In this document: piece by piece, positions 18,702 to 26,154 of the stretch | Position numbering within the stretch: the stretch's first letter is position 1 | Layout: the number at the start of each line of letters is the position of its first letter | Origin: AWTP1-18 sp036504515 | GTDB taxonomy: Bacteria > Pseudomonadota > Gammaproteobacteria > Burkholderiales > Rhodocyclaceae | Assembly (NCBI GenBank): GCA_036504515.1 | Contig: DASXVA010000001.1 | Location: forward strand, 124,001-188,000 | DNA: 64,000 nucleotides | Direction: 5' to 3' | Notes under the pieces: generated by a model | The model's input: only the letters and a program-made list of their open reading frames with translations | What the model was told of the DNA's origin: nothing | Database searches by the model: none | Translations under genes and position numbers: made by a program

Positions 18702-19679
18702 ATGACGTCCAACGGCACTTCGGCTTCTTGCCACGTTGCCTACTGCTTTGACGGTGCCTATGCCCTGCTGACGGGCATCTCCCTCACCTCGCTGCTGCAT
18801 AACAATCCGGGTCCCGCATTCCATATCCACTGCCTGGTTCGGGATGTTTCCACTGATGACCGGACACGCTTGCTGATCACGGCAAAACGTTATGGCGCAG
18901 TGCTGGAATTTATTGAACTGGATAGCACGGTGCTGCGGGGACTGCCTGTCGAAGGCCACCTGTCATCCCCCATGATCTATGCCCGCCTGCTGCTGCCCGA
19001 GTTGTTGCCTGCAGGCCTTGACCGTGTGCTTTATCTGGATTCGGACACCGTGGTATTGCAATCCCTGACGGAACTTTTCGATCTGGACCTGGGCGAACAC
19101 TGCATTGCTGCCGTACCCGATACAGCCCATGTTGCCATGGGTCAGCGCTTCGGCTTTCCCCCTGAAGCCTACTTCAACGCCGGGGTACAACTCATGAACC
19201 TGCCTCGCTGGCGGGCTGAGTCCCTGGGGCGTCGCTGCCTTGAGTCACTGCAGGATGAATCCGCTTGGCCGCGTTTTCAGGCGCTGGATCAGGACGCCCT
19301 CAACCTGCAGGTGAAGGGCGATTATCTGCGTCTCCCCACGCGGTATAACCACGGCCAGTATCACAAGGGTGAAGCTACGGTACTGGGCTCTCCCATCCGT
19401 TTTTCCTCGGCAGGAAGCACGACAAAAATCATCCAGTTTCTTGGTCGCGTCAAACCGACCATGGCCTGTTACCAAGGTCCCGGACTGGCTGAATTCGAAC
19501 GCTACCAAGCCGCGTCGGAGTGGCATGACGTAGCACCCTTGCCCCCGGTGCTGGTGACCGATCTGACCGACTTGGCCGACAAACTTTGCGCCGAGGGTCG
19601 CTGTGAGGATGCCGTAGCCCATTTGAAACAGGGGTTGTTCACCCTGGCTGACCGGATAGCAAAGGAATCAAGGGCGTGA
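18702..19679 (+). CDS. Family-8 glycosyltransferase
   Basis: Predicted sugar transferase of the GT8 family (LgtC, glycogenin), 325 residues, cytoplasmic and without a signal. N-terminal nucleotide-sugar domain starts HVAYCFDGAYALLTGISLTSLL; the metal-binding DxD is DSD at residues 113-115 (LYLDSDTVV), and YFNAGVQLMNL is a family motif. The usual HxxGxxKPW near the end reads QFLGRVKPT (residues 245-253), so the metal-ligand His is Gln and the Trp is Thr. About 60 further residues follow. It is wedged between ruvB and ybgC, with its stop overlapping the ybgC GTG. Acceptor unknown; LPS or a surface glycan is a guess. Confidence 0.85.
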   Translation: MTSNGTSASCHVAYCFDGAYALLTGISLTSLLHNNPGPAFHIHCLVRDVSTDDRTRLLITAKRYGAVLEFIELDSTVLRGLPVEGHLSSPMIYARLLLPELLPAGLDRVLYLDSDTVVLQSLTELFDLDLGEHCIAAVPDTAHVAMGQRFGFPPEAYFNAGVQLMNLPRWRAESLGRRCLESLQDESAWPRFQALDQDALNLQVKGDYLRLPTRYNHGQYHKGEATVLGSPIRFSSAGSTTKIIQFLGRVKPTMACYQGPGLAEFERYQAASEWHDVAPLPPVLVTDLTDLADKLCAEGRCEDAVAHLKQGLFTLADRIAKESRA

Positions 19680-20125
19680 ATTCTGTTTTGCCAACCACCA
19701 CCCTGGGCGTTCTTCCGCTGCGGGTCTACTACGAAGACACCGACGCGGGCGGCATTGTCTATTACGCCAATTACCTGCGTTTCATCGAGCGGGGCCGTAC
19801 CGAGTTTTTGCGTAGCCTGGGTTACAGCCAGGAAAATATTGTCCGTGAAACAGGGCTGGCTTTTGCCGTGCGTTCTGTCAATGCCGAGTATTTATTACCC
19901 GCTAAGCTGGACGATGAACTTATCGTTACATCTCGCATCGAAAGCCTGGGCAAAGCTCAGGTAATGTTCGCCCAGCAAGTATTGCGTGGCGACACCTTGC
20001 TGCTGGAGGCGACGGTTCGGGTAGTCTGTCTCGATACGCGCAAGGGCAAGGCTGCCGCCATGCCCAAAGAAATTCACGAAAAATTCAAGACCATTTTTGA
20101 AGCATCCGCCAAGGTAAATCCATGA
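19676..20125 (+). CDS. ybgC: Tol-Pal-associated acyl-CoA thioesterase YbgC
   Basis: Hotdog-fold thioesterase, 149 residues, first gene of the tol-pal block. The 4-hydroxybenzoyl-CoA thioesterase-type motif YYEDTDAGGIVYYANYLRFIERGRTEFLR includes the catalytic Asp; only its halves are needed to recognise it (YYEDTDAGG, YYANYLRF). Start is GTG at 19676 within a GTGA overlap with the glycosyltransferase stop, and the gene ends in an ATGA overlap with tolQ, both signs of translational coupling. Role in phospholipid or acyl turnover near the Tol complex is inferred from the family. Confidence 0.94.
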   Translation: MNSVLPTTTLGVLPLRVYYEDTDAGGIVYYANYLRFIERGRTEFLRSLGYSQENIVRETGLAFAVRSVNAEYLLPAKLDDELIVTSRIESLGKAQVMFAQQVLRGDTLLLEATVRVVCLDTRKGKAAAMPKEIHEKFKTIFEASAKVNP

Positions 20126-20799
20126 ACCTGTCCCAGGACCTTTCCATCATCGATCTTTTCCTCCAGGCCAGCTTTGCCGTCAAGCTGGTAATGAGTCTGC
20201 TGCTGGGGGTGTCCGTCATGTCCTGGTACTGGATCTTCCGCAAGTGGTTTGCTATCGGTGCGGCCCGGGCCCGCACCGAACAGTTCGAACGGGACTTCTG
20301 GAGCGGTGGCGACCTCAACAACCTCTACCAGAGCGCCATCAATGACCGCCACAGCACCGGCGCCCTGGAACGCATCTTCGAATCCGGCTATCGCGAATTC
20401 ACCAAACTCCGCGGCCAGAAGAGCTTGGACCCCGGCACCGTAGTGGACGGCATCCGCCGGGCCATGCGGGCCACCTATCAGCGGGAACTGGATGACCTGG
20501 AAGCCCATCTGTCCTTCCTGGCCTCCGTCGGTTCCGTATCGCCCTATGTCGGCCTGTTCGGTACCGTGTGGGGCATCATGCATGCCTTCCGTGGCTTGGC
20601 CAACGTGTCTTCCGCCACACTGTCGTCGGTGGCTCCCGGCATTGCCGAGGCCCTGGTCGCCACGGCCATCGGCCTCTTCGCCGCGATCCCCGCCGTGATT
20701 GCCTATAACCGCTTCGCCCATGACGTGGACCGCCTCGCCGTGCGTTTCGAGAGCTTCATGGAGGAGTTCTCCAACATCCTTCAGCGGCAGTTGAGGTAA
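20122..20799 (+). CDS. tolQ: Tol-Pal system proton channel subunit TolQ
   Basis: Inner-membrane protein of the TolQ/ExbB/MotA family that, with TolR, converts proton motive force to TolA movement for outer-membrane constriction at division. 225 residues with an N-terminal membrane segment (SFAVKLVMSLLLGVSVMSWYWIF) and two later ones around SVGSVSPYVGLFGTVWGIM and EALVATAIGLFAAIPAVIAYN. The ATG overlaps the ybgC stop (ATGA) and tolR follows after 4 bp. Confidence 0.96.
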   Translation: MNLSQDLSIIDLFLQASFAVKLVMSLLLGVSVMSWYWIFRKWFAIGAARARTEQFERDFWSGGDLNNLYQSAINDRHSTGALERIFESGYREFTKLRGQKSLDPGTVVDGIRRAMRATYQRELDDLEAHLSFLASVGSVSPYVGLFGTVWGIMHAFRGLANVSSATLSSVAPGIAEALVATAIGLFAAIPAVIAYNRFAHDVDRLAVRFESFMEEFSNILQRQLR

Positions 20800-20803
20800 G
20801 GCC

Positions 20804-21232
20804 ATGGCCCGTCGTCAGCGTCGCTTGAAAAGCGATATCAACGTCGTCCCCTACATCGACGTAATGCTGGTGTTGCTGGTGATCTTCATGGTCACCGCGC
20901 CCATGATCCAGCCCAGCAGCGTCGACCTGCCCACGGTGGGCAAGAGCAACACGCCGCCGGTGGCTCCCCTGGAAGTCATCATCCGCGCCGATCAGACCGT
21001 GGCCCTTCATGATCGATCCAAGACAGGAAGCACCGAAGTCACCCTTTCCCGCAGCGATCTGGCGGCTCGCCTCAAGGCGGCACAACAGGCTAACCCGCAG
21101 CAGGCGGTGCTGATCGCGGGCGACAAGAACGTCCGTTACGAAGCCGTACTGAGCGTCATGGATGAATTGCAGCGGCAGCAGGTCAGCAAGATCGGGCTAC
21201 TGGTCCAACCCAGGGCAGGCAACGGCCAATGA
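20804..21232 (+). CDS. tolR: Tol-Pal system protein TolR
   Basis: Partner of TolQ, 142 residues: a short cytoplasmic start, one membrane segment and a periplasmic ExbD-like domain. The membrane segment YIDVMLVLLVIFMVTAPM contains the Asp that carries protons in this family. The last codons overlap the tolA start (ATGA), showing tight coupling. Periplasmic portion follows the pattern ADQTVALHDRS ... LAARLKAAQQANPQQAVLIAGDKNVRYE. Confidence 0.96.
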   Translation: MARRQRRLKSDINVVPYIDVMLVLLVIFMVTAPMIQPSSVDLPTVGKSNTPPVAPLEVIIRADQTVALHDRSKTGSTEVTLSRSDLAARLKAAQQANPQQAVLIAGDKNVRYEAVLSVMDELQRQQVSKIGLLVQPRAGNGQ

Positions 21233-22032
21233 GTGGTGTAAATCCGTCCATGGACATGCCCCTCGCGCCCCAAGAGGCGCCGGGCAAACGGGCGGCCCTG
21301 ATCATGGCAGTGGTCGTTCATGCCGTATTGCTGGGCTTCCTGATCTACGGCATCCGCTGGCAGACCCAGTCCCCAGAGGCCGAATCCGTTGCCGTAGAAC
21401 TGGTTCGCGCCGGGCCGGCGCCCAAAGCCGAACCGACGCCTGAGCCGCAAGCGGAACCCACACCACCGCCCAAACCTGAACCCAAGGTGGTACCGAAGAT
21501 CGAGCCCAAACCCGAGCCCCGGGTCGAGCCGAAAGCCGCCCCCAAACCGGACATCGCCCTGAAGGAAAAAGAAAAAACCAAACCGGAACCGAAGCCCGAG
21601 CCTAAACCGGAGCCTAAAAAAGACAATCTTCTGGACAAGCTCAACAAGGAGTTTGACCAGATCACCAACCGCAACAAGACCTCCAGCGTGACCTCGGCCC
21701 TGGACAAGGAAATCGCCCAGGCCAAAGCCGGGCAAGCTGCATCCGCCAATGCAAAAGCAGTGGCTGACTACATGGGCAAAATTCGCGGGAAAATTCGCGG
21801 CAACCTGATCCTGCCACCGGATGTCAAAGGCAATCCCGAAGCCATGTTTGACGTGACCCAACTGCCCAGTGGCGAAATTCTCTCGGTCAAACTCCGAAAA
21901 TCCTCTGGAAACAGCTCCCTCGATGCGGCCATCGAACGCGCCATCCTCAAATCCAGCCCCTTGCCCAAACCTGAGCGTGGCGATGTCTTCAGTCGCGATC
22001 TGGAACTGAAATTCCGTCCCCTTGACGATTGA
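21229..22032 (+). CDS. tolA: Tol-Pal system protein TolA
   Basis: Periplasm-spanning protein that links the TolQR motor to Pal. 267 residues: cytoplasmic N-terminus, one membrane helix (ALIMAVVVHAVLLGFLIYGI), a tether of about 75 residues dominated by Pro-Lys-Glu repeats (KPEPKPEPKP-like), and a C-terminal TonB/TolA domain from about residue 165 (YMGKIRGKIRGNLILPP, SLDAAIERAILKSSPLP). The tether is Pro/Lys/Glu rather than the Ala-rich helix of E. coli TolA. Start chosen at the ATGA overlap with tolR; an ATG seven codons later is possible. Confidence 0.93.
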   Translation: MSGVNPSMDMPLAPQEAPGKRAALIMAVVVHAVLLGFLIYGIRWQTQSPEAESVAVELVRAGPAPKAEPTPEPQAEPTPPPKPEPKVVPKIEPKPEPRVEPKAAPKPDIALKEKEKTKPEPKPEPKPEPKKDNLLDKLNKEFDQITNRNKTSSVTSALDKEIAQAKAGQAASANAKAVADYMGKIRGKIRGNLILPPDVKGNPEAMFDVTQLPSGEILSVKLRKSSGNSSLDAAIERAILKSSPLPKPERGDVFSRDLELKFRPLDD

Positions 22033-22069
22033 ATAGCCTCAAAACCTGCGCCCGCTATAATTCCCGCCC

Positions 22070-23344
22070 ATGAAATCCATTAAAAGTCTGCTTGCCGCCC
22101 TTCTCGTGGGCGTATCTGCCGGGGCCAGCGCCCAGCTTTCCATCGAAATCACCGGCGCCGGTGCCAATCGCATCCCCTTGGCCATTCCCGCCTTTGACGG
22201 GGAGCGCATTGTTTCTACCGCCCTGGTATCCGTAGTTCGGTCCGATCTGGAACGCAGCGGCTTCTTCCGGATGGTGGACCCCGGCACCGCCCCCATCGGC
22301 GAAAGTGCCGCCGTGGCTTACGGCGACTGGCGCTCGAAGGGTACCGACGCCCTTGTCACCGGCAGCGTCCTACCCCTGGGCGAAGGTCGCTATGACACCC
22401 GTTTCCGTCTTCACGATGTACCCAAGCAGGCACTGCTGACTACCGGCGGTTTTGCTCACACATCGACGCCTTACCAATTGCGCGCTACGGCCCACCGCAT
22501 CGCCGACGTCATCTACGAAAAACTCACGGGTGACCGGGGCGTGTTCTCCACGCGCATCGCCTATGTGGTGAAGAGTACCGGCCGTTTCGAGCTACAGATT
22601 GCGGATGCCGACGGTGCCAATCCCCAGACGGCGCTGGCCTCCCGGGAACCTATCATTTCCCCCACTTGGTCCCCCGATGGCGGCAAGTTGGCCTATGTGT
22701 CCTTTGAATCGAAGAAGCCTGTGGTTTATGTGCATGACTTGGCCACGGGTCGTCGCCACGTAGCCGCTAACTTCAAGGGCTCCAACTCTGCTCCGGCCTG
22801 GGCCCCTGACGGCAAGCGCCTAGCCGTGGTGTTGACCAAGGATGGTGGTTCCCAGTTGTACACCCTCAACATTGATGGCAGCGGCCTGCAACGAATTGGC
22901 AGTTCCGGCGGCATCGATACCGAACCCCAGTTTTCCCCCGATGGCCAATGGATTTACTTCACCTCTGACCGGGGCGGCAGCCCCCAGATCTACCGCACAG
23001 CGGCCAGTGGTGGCGAAACCCAGCGGGTTACCTTTAACGGCAGCTACAACGTGACGGCTCGGCTTTCTCCCGATGGCAAGAATATGGCCTACATCGCCCG
23101 GGATGGTGGCCGCTTCCAGGTTGCCCTGATGGACCTGGCAACCAAGCAGACCCAGATCCTGACTGATTCCGCCCGGGATGAGTCTCCCAGCTTCGCGCCC
23201 AATGGCCGCATGATCCTCTACGCCACCGAAGTTGGCGGTCGTGGCGTGCTGGCGGCGGTTTCCAGTGATGGCCGAGTCAAACAGCGCCTATCCGTTCAGG
23301 CTGCAGATATTCGGGAACCAAGCTGGGGCCCCTTCATCAAATAA
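22070..23344 (+). CDS. tolB: Tol-Pal system periplasmic beta-propeller TolB
   Basis: Periplasmic protein of 424 residues with signal peptide ending GASA-QLS, an N-terminal alpha/beta domain and a six-bladed propeller. Five PD40-type blades can be read by eye, each with a S/P-DG core: SPTWSPDGGKLAY, APAWAPDGKRLAV, EPQFSPDGQWIYF, TARLSPDGKNMAY and SPSFAPNGRMILY. It binds Pal and TolA. 37 bp separate it from tolA. A TATAAT lies 8 bases before the ATG but is too close to act as a normal promoter. Confidence 0.96.
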   Translation: MKSIKSLLAALLVGVSAGASAQLSIEITGAGANRIPLAIPAFDGERIVSTALVSVVRSDLERSGFFRMVDPGTAPIGESAAVAYGDWRSKGTDALVTGSVLPLGEGRYDTRFRLHDVPKQALLTTGGFAHTSTPYQLRATAHRIADVIYEKLTGDRGVFSTRIAYVVKSTGRFELQIADADGANPQTALASREPIISPTWSPDGGKLAYVSFESKKPVVYVHDLATGRRHVAANFKGSNSAPAWAPDGKRLAVVLTKDGGSQLYTLNIDGSGLQRIGSSGGIDTEPQFSPDGQWIYFTSDRGGSPQIYRTAASGGETQRVTFNGSYNVTARLSPDGKNMAYIARDGGRFQVALMDLATKQTQILTDSARDESPSFAPNGRMILYATEVGGRGVLAAVSSDGRVKQRLSVQAADIREPSWGPFIK

Positions 23345-23392
23345 CAAATGTCCTTTAACCCAACCACCCTATTCACCGCCCCGGAGATTGCC

Positions 23393-23938
23393 ATGAGTTC
23401 CCCCCTGTCGTTCCGTTCCCTGTCTTCCATCCTGGTTCTTGCCGCTGTATTGGCCGCTTGTAGCAGCCAACCGCCAGCACCTGAACAACTGCCCTCTGGC
23501 GTGGAAAACCGCGATCCCAATGCCGTCGCCGGCCGGGTCGGTAACAGTGACGGTATCGACCCCTTGAGCATGGCTGCCCTCAAGGACCCCCGTAGCCCCC
23601 TGTCCAAACGCGAAATCTTCTTTGACTACGACAGCTACGTGGTTCGTGACGAATATCGCCCCCTGGTCACCGCCCATGCAAAATTCCTGGCGGCCAATGC
23701 CAAGGTGAAGATGCTGGTGCAAGGCAATGCCGATGACCGCGGCAGCCGCGAATACAACCTGGCCCTGGGTCAGAAACGGGCCGAAGCCCTGAAGAAAGCC
23801 CTATTGCTGCTGGGCGGCCGGGAAGACCAGATCGAATCCGTCAGCCTGGGTGAAGAAAAGCCCCGTTGCGAAGACCAAACTGAGTCCTGCTGGGCCCAGA
23901 ACCGTCGCGACGACATCCTCTACACCGGCGAGTTCTAA
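23393..23938 (+). CDS. pal: Peptidoglycan-associated lipoprotein Pal
   Basis: Outer-membrane lipoprotein that binds peptidoglycan and TolB. I start it at 23393, where GGAGA lies 5 bases upstream and the product begins MSSPLSFRSLSS with lipobox VLAAC; the frame can open 45 bases earlier but that would put 15 residues before the signal. The OmpA-like domain runs from about residue 70: REIFFDYDSYVV, QGNADDRGSREYNLALGQKRAEAL and a C-terminal RRDDILYTGEF. Length of 181 residues is normal. Confidence 0.94.
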   Translation: MSSPLSFRSLSSILVLAAVLAACSSQPPAPEQLPSGVENRDPNAVAGRVGNSDGIDPLSMAALKDPRSPLSKREIFFDYDSYVVRDEYRPLVTAHAKFLAANAKVKMLVQGNADDRGSREYNLALGQKRAEALKKALLLLGGREDQIESVSLGEEKPRCEDQTESCWAQNRRDDILYTGEF

Positions 23939-23941
23939 AGC

Positions 23942-24694
23942 ATGAAACGTCTTCTTTCCGCTGCTCTGCTGCTGGTTTTCAGCCAAGCCCATGCCGGGTT
24001 GTTCGACGATGATGTCGCCCGGCAAAAGGCTGACACGCTCCAGGTTCAGGTCACAGGACTGTCCCAGCGTGTCGAGGAAGCGGGACGCAACCAACTCGAC
24101 TTTTCCAATCAGATTGAAAGCCTCAAAACTGAATTGGCCAAGTTGCGGGGCCAGCTCGATGAACTGAGCTACAACCTGGATGCAGCCCAAAAGCGGCAAA
24201 AAGACTTTTATGTGGACCTGGACAACCGCTTGCGTCGTTTTGAGCAAGCGGTTGCCGGCAAGAGCGATACCACAGCACCGGAAGCGGGCAGCTCAGACCA
24301 GCCCAAGCCTGCAGCCAATCCTGCCAACGAAGGCAAAGACTACGAAACAGCACTGGTTGCACTGAAAGGCTCTCGTTTCAAGGACGCCTTGGCTGGATTC
24401 ACGGCCTTCATCAAGAACTACCCGGGCAGCGCCCAGCAACCCAGCGCGCATTTCTGGGCGGGTTATGTCTCTGCTCAATTGAAGGATTATGTCCACGCAG
24501 CCGAGCTTTACGGCAAAGTTGCGGCTAATTGGCCCAACGACCCCCGGGCTGCCGACGCTATGGCTGAGCAAGCCAGTGCTCTTGAGGCTGCCGGCGACAA
24601 GTCCGGTGCCCGCAAGGTTGTCGAAAGTCTTGCAGAAAAGTATCCGGGCTCGGATGCTGCGAAACGTGCCCGCCCCAGTGGCAAAAAGAAATAA
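23942..24694 (+). CDS. cpoB: Cell division coordinator CpoB (YbgF)
   Basis: Periplasmic protein of 250 residues that coordinates Tol-Pal work with peptidoglycan synthesis by PBP1B in E. coli. Signal peptide ends AHA-GLF. A coiled coil spans about residues 30-100 (heptad-like, Gln/Leu/Glu-rich), then a Pro/Ala linker and a TPR domain from about residue 125 with repeats such as YETALVALKGSRFKDALAGF and YPGSAQQPSAHFWAGYVS. It begins 3 bp after pal and ends at a terminator, closing the tol-pal block. Confidence 0.93.
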   Translation: MKRLLSAALLLVFSQAHAGLFDDDVARQKADTLQVQVTGLSQRVEEAGRNQLDFSNQIESLKTELAKLRGQLDELSYNLDAAQKRQKDFYVDLDNRLRRFEQAVAGKSDTTAPEAGSSDQPKPAANPANEGKDYETALVALKGSRFKDALAGFTAFIKNYPGSAQQPSAHFWAGYVSAQLKDYVHAAELYGKVAANWPNDPRAADAMAEQASALEAAGDKSGARKVVESLAEKYPGSDAAKRARPSGKKK

Positions 24695-24700
24695 ACTTCC

Positions 24701-24728
24701 AGGGCCGCAACAGCGGCCCTTTTCATTT
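24701..24728 (+). terminator. Rho-independent terminator after cpoB
   Basis: AGGGCCGC and GCGGCCCT form a perfect 8-bp stem with an AACA loop, followed by TTTCATTT. It separates tol-pal from queE. Confidence 0.85.
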
Positions 24729-24736
24729 GTACCTCC

Positions 24737-25402
24737 ATGCCCTCAAACACTGCCCCCTTCGATGCCAAGTTGCGCATCAGCGAGATTTTTTATTCCCTTC
24801 AAGGGGAATCCACCCGGGTGGGCCTGCCGACCGTATTTGTCCGCCTGACGGGCTGCCCCTTACGCTGTAGCTGGTGCGATACCGCCCATGCCTTTACTGG
24901 CGGGGAAGCCAGCACCGTGGGCAAGGTACTGGAACTGGTTGCGGCTTTTCAATGTCCCACGGTTTGCGTCACCGGCGGGGAGCCCTTGGCCCAGAAAAAC
25001 TGTCTGCCCCTGCTGAGTACCCTTTGTGATGCCGGTTATTCGGTTTCGCTGGAAACCAGTGGCTCCCTGGCCATTGCCGATGTCGATCCCCGGGTTTCCC
25101 GTATCGTCGACCTGAAAGCGCCAGACTCCGGTGAATCAGATAAAAACCTGTGGTCCAATCTCGATCATTTGACGGCCAGAGATGAACTCAAACTGGTTCT
25201 TGCCTCTGAAGCCGATTACCAGTGGGCGATGAAAGTATTGCAAGAACATCAGCCAGAGCGCCGCTGCACGGTCTTGTTTTCGCCGGTTCAGGGGATATTG
25301 GCGCCTGCAGCCCTGGCGGCGTGGATTCTGCGGGACCGATTGCCGGTCCGCTTTCAGCTCCAGCTACACAAAATTCTCTGGGGCAATGAGCAAGGAAAAT
25401 GA
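24737..25402 (+). CDS. queE: 7-carboxy-7-deazaguanine synthase QueE
   Basis: Radical SAM enzyme of queuosine synthesis that converts 6-carboxytetrahydropterin to 7-carboxy-7-deazaguanine. The 221-residue protein has the iron-sulfur CxxxCxxC motif in CPLRCSWC and the SAM-binding TGGEPLAQ. The N-terminal YSLQGESTRVGLPTVFVRLTGC is typical. Its stop lies 1 base before the chosen queC start, so the two pathway enzymes are coupled. A leaderless-like short gap after the cpoB terminator suggests its promoter overlaps the terminator or transcription reads through. Confidence 0.95.
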   Translation: MPSNTAPFDAKLRISEIFYSLQGESTRVGLPTVFVRLTGCPLRCSWCDTAHAFTGGEASTVGKVLELVAAFQCPTVCVTGGEPLAQKNCLPLLSTLCDAGYSVSLETSGSLAIADVDPRVSRIVDLKAPDSGESDKNLWSNLDHLTARDELKLVLASEADYQWAMKVLQEHQPERRCTVLFSPVQGILAPAALAAWILRDRLPVRFQLQLHKILWGNEQGK

Positions 25403-25403
25403 A

Positions 25404-26090
25404 ATGAGTACGAACAAACCAGCCGTCGTGCTGCTGTCCGGCGGTCTCGATTCCGCCACGGTCGTGGCCATGGCCCGGGAACAGGGCTTCGATTGCTATT
25501 GCCTGTCAGTGGAATACGGCCAGCGCCATGTGGCAGAACTGGAAGCCGCCCGCCGCGTGGCCGCAGCCCTCGGCGCAAAACAACATCGTATTTTGCACAT
25601 GGACATGAACCAGTTCGGCGGATCGGCCCTGACCGACTCGAGCATCAACGTCCCTGTGGAAGGCGTGCAGCCCGGTATTCCCGTCACCTATGTACCCGCC
25701 CGCAATACCATCATGCTGTCCCTGGCCATGGCCTGGGCCGAGGTTCTGGATGCGGCGGATATTTTTGTTGGCGTCAATGCAGTGGACTATTCCGGCTACC
25801 CCGACTGCCGCCCTGAATTCATCAAGGCCTTCGAAACCATGGCCAATTTAGCGACCAAGGCGGCAGTAGAGGGACGAAAACTCGTCATCCATGCGCCCTT
25901 GATGACCATGAGCAAGAGCGACATCATCCTTGCCGGCACTCGTCTCGGCGTTGATTACGGCCTCACCGTTTCCTGCTATCAGGCCGATGCACAGGGTCTG
26001 GCCTGCGGTGTCTGCGACTCCTGTCGTCTGCGCAAGGAAGGTTTTTTTGCCGCCGGTGTGTCAGACCCCACCCCTTATCGCAATCAGTAA
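25404..26090 (+). CDS. queC: 7-cyano-7-deazaguanine synthase QueC
   Basis: ATP-dependent enzyme that makes preQ0 from 7-carboxy-7-deazaguanine and ammonia. PP-loop motif VVLLSGGLDSAT is at the N-terminus; the zinc site is near the end (CYQADAQGLACGVCDSC, cysteines spaced CxxCxxC). I chose ATG 25404 because AAGGA lies 7 bases upstream; the ATG at 25386 would overlap queE and has no ribosome site. Product is 228 residues, in the usual range. 64 bp follow before the histidine kinase. Confidence 0.95.
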   Translation: MSTNKPAVVLLSGGLDSATVVAMAREQGFDCYCLSVEYGQRHVAELEAARRVAAALGAKQHRILHMDMNQFGGSALTDSSINVPVEGVQPGIPVTYVPARNTIMLSLAMAWAEVLDAADIFVGVNAVDYSGYPDCRPEFIKAFETMANLATKAAVEGRKLVIHAPLMTMSKSDIILAGTRLGVDYGLTVSCYQADAQGLACGVCDSCRLRKEGFFAAGVSDPTPYRNQ

Positions 26091-26154
26091 TACCAAGTCC
26101 TTGCCGAGACGGCGTCCAGCCTCGAAAATCCAGGGTCTTGACTAGGGAGCGCTT

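Noticed and set aside
22056..22061. TATAAT directly before tolB
   Set aside because: Only 8 bases before the ATG and without a -35 at proper distance; would give an almost leaderless mRNA, so not called a promoter.
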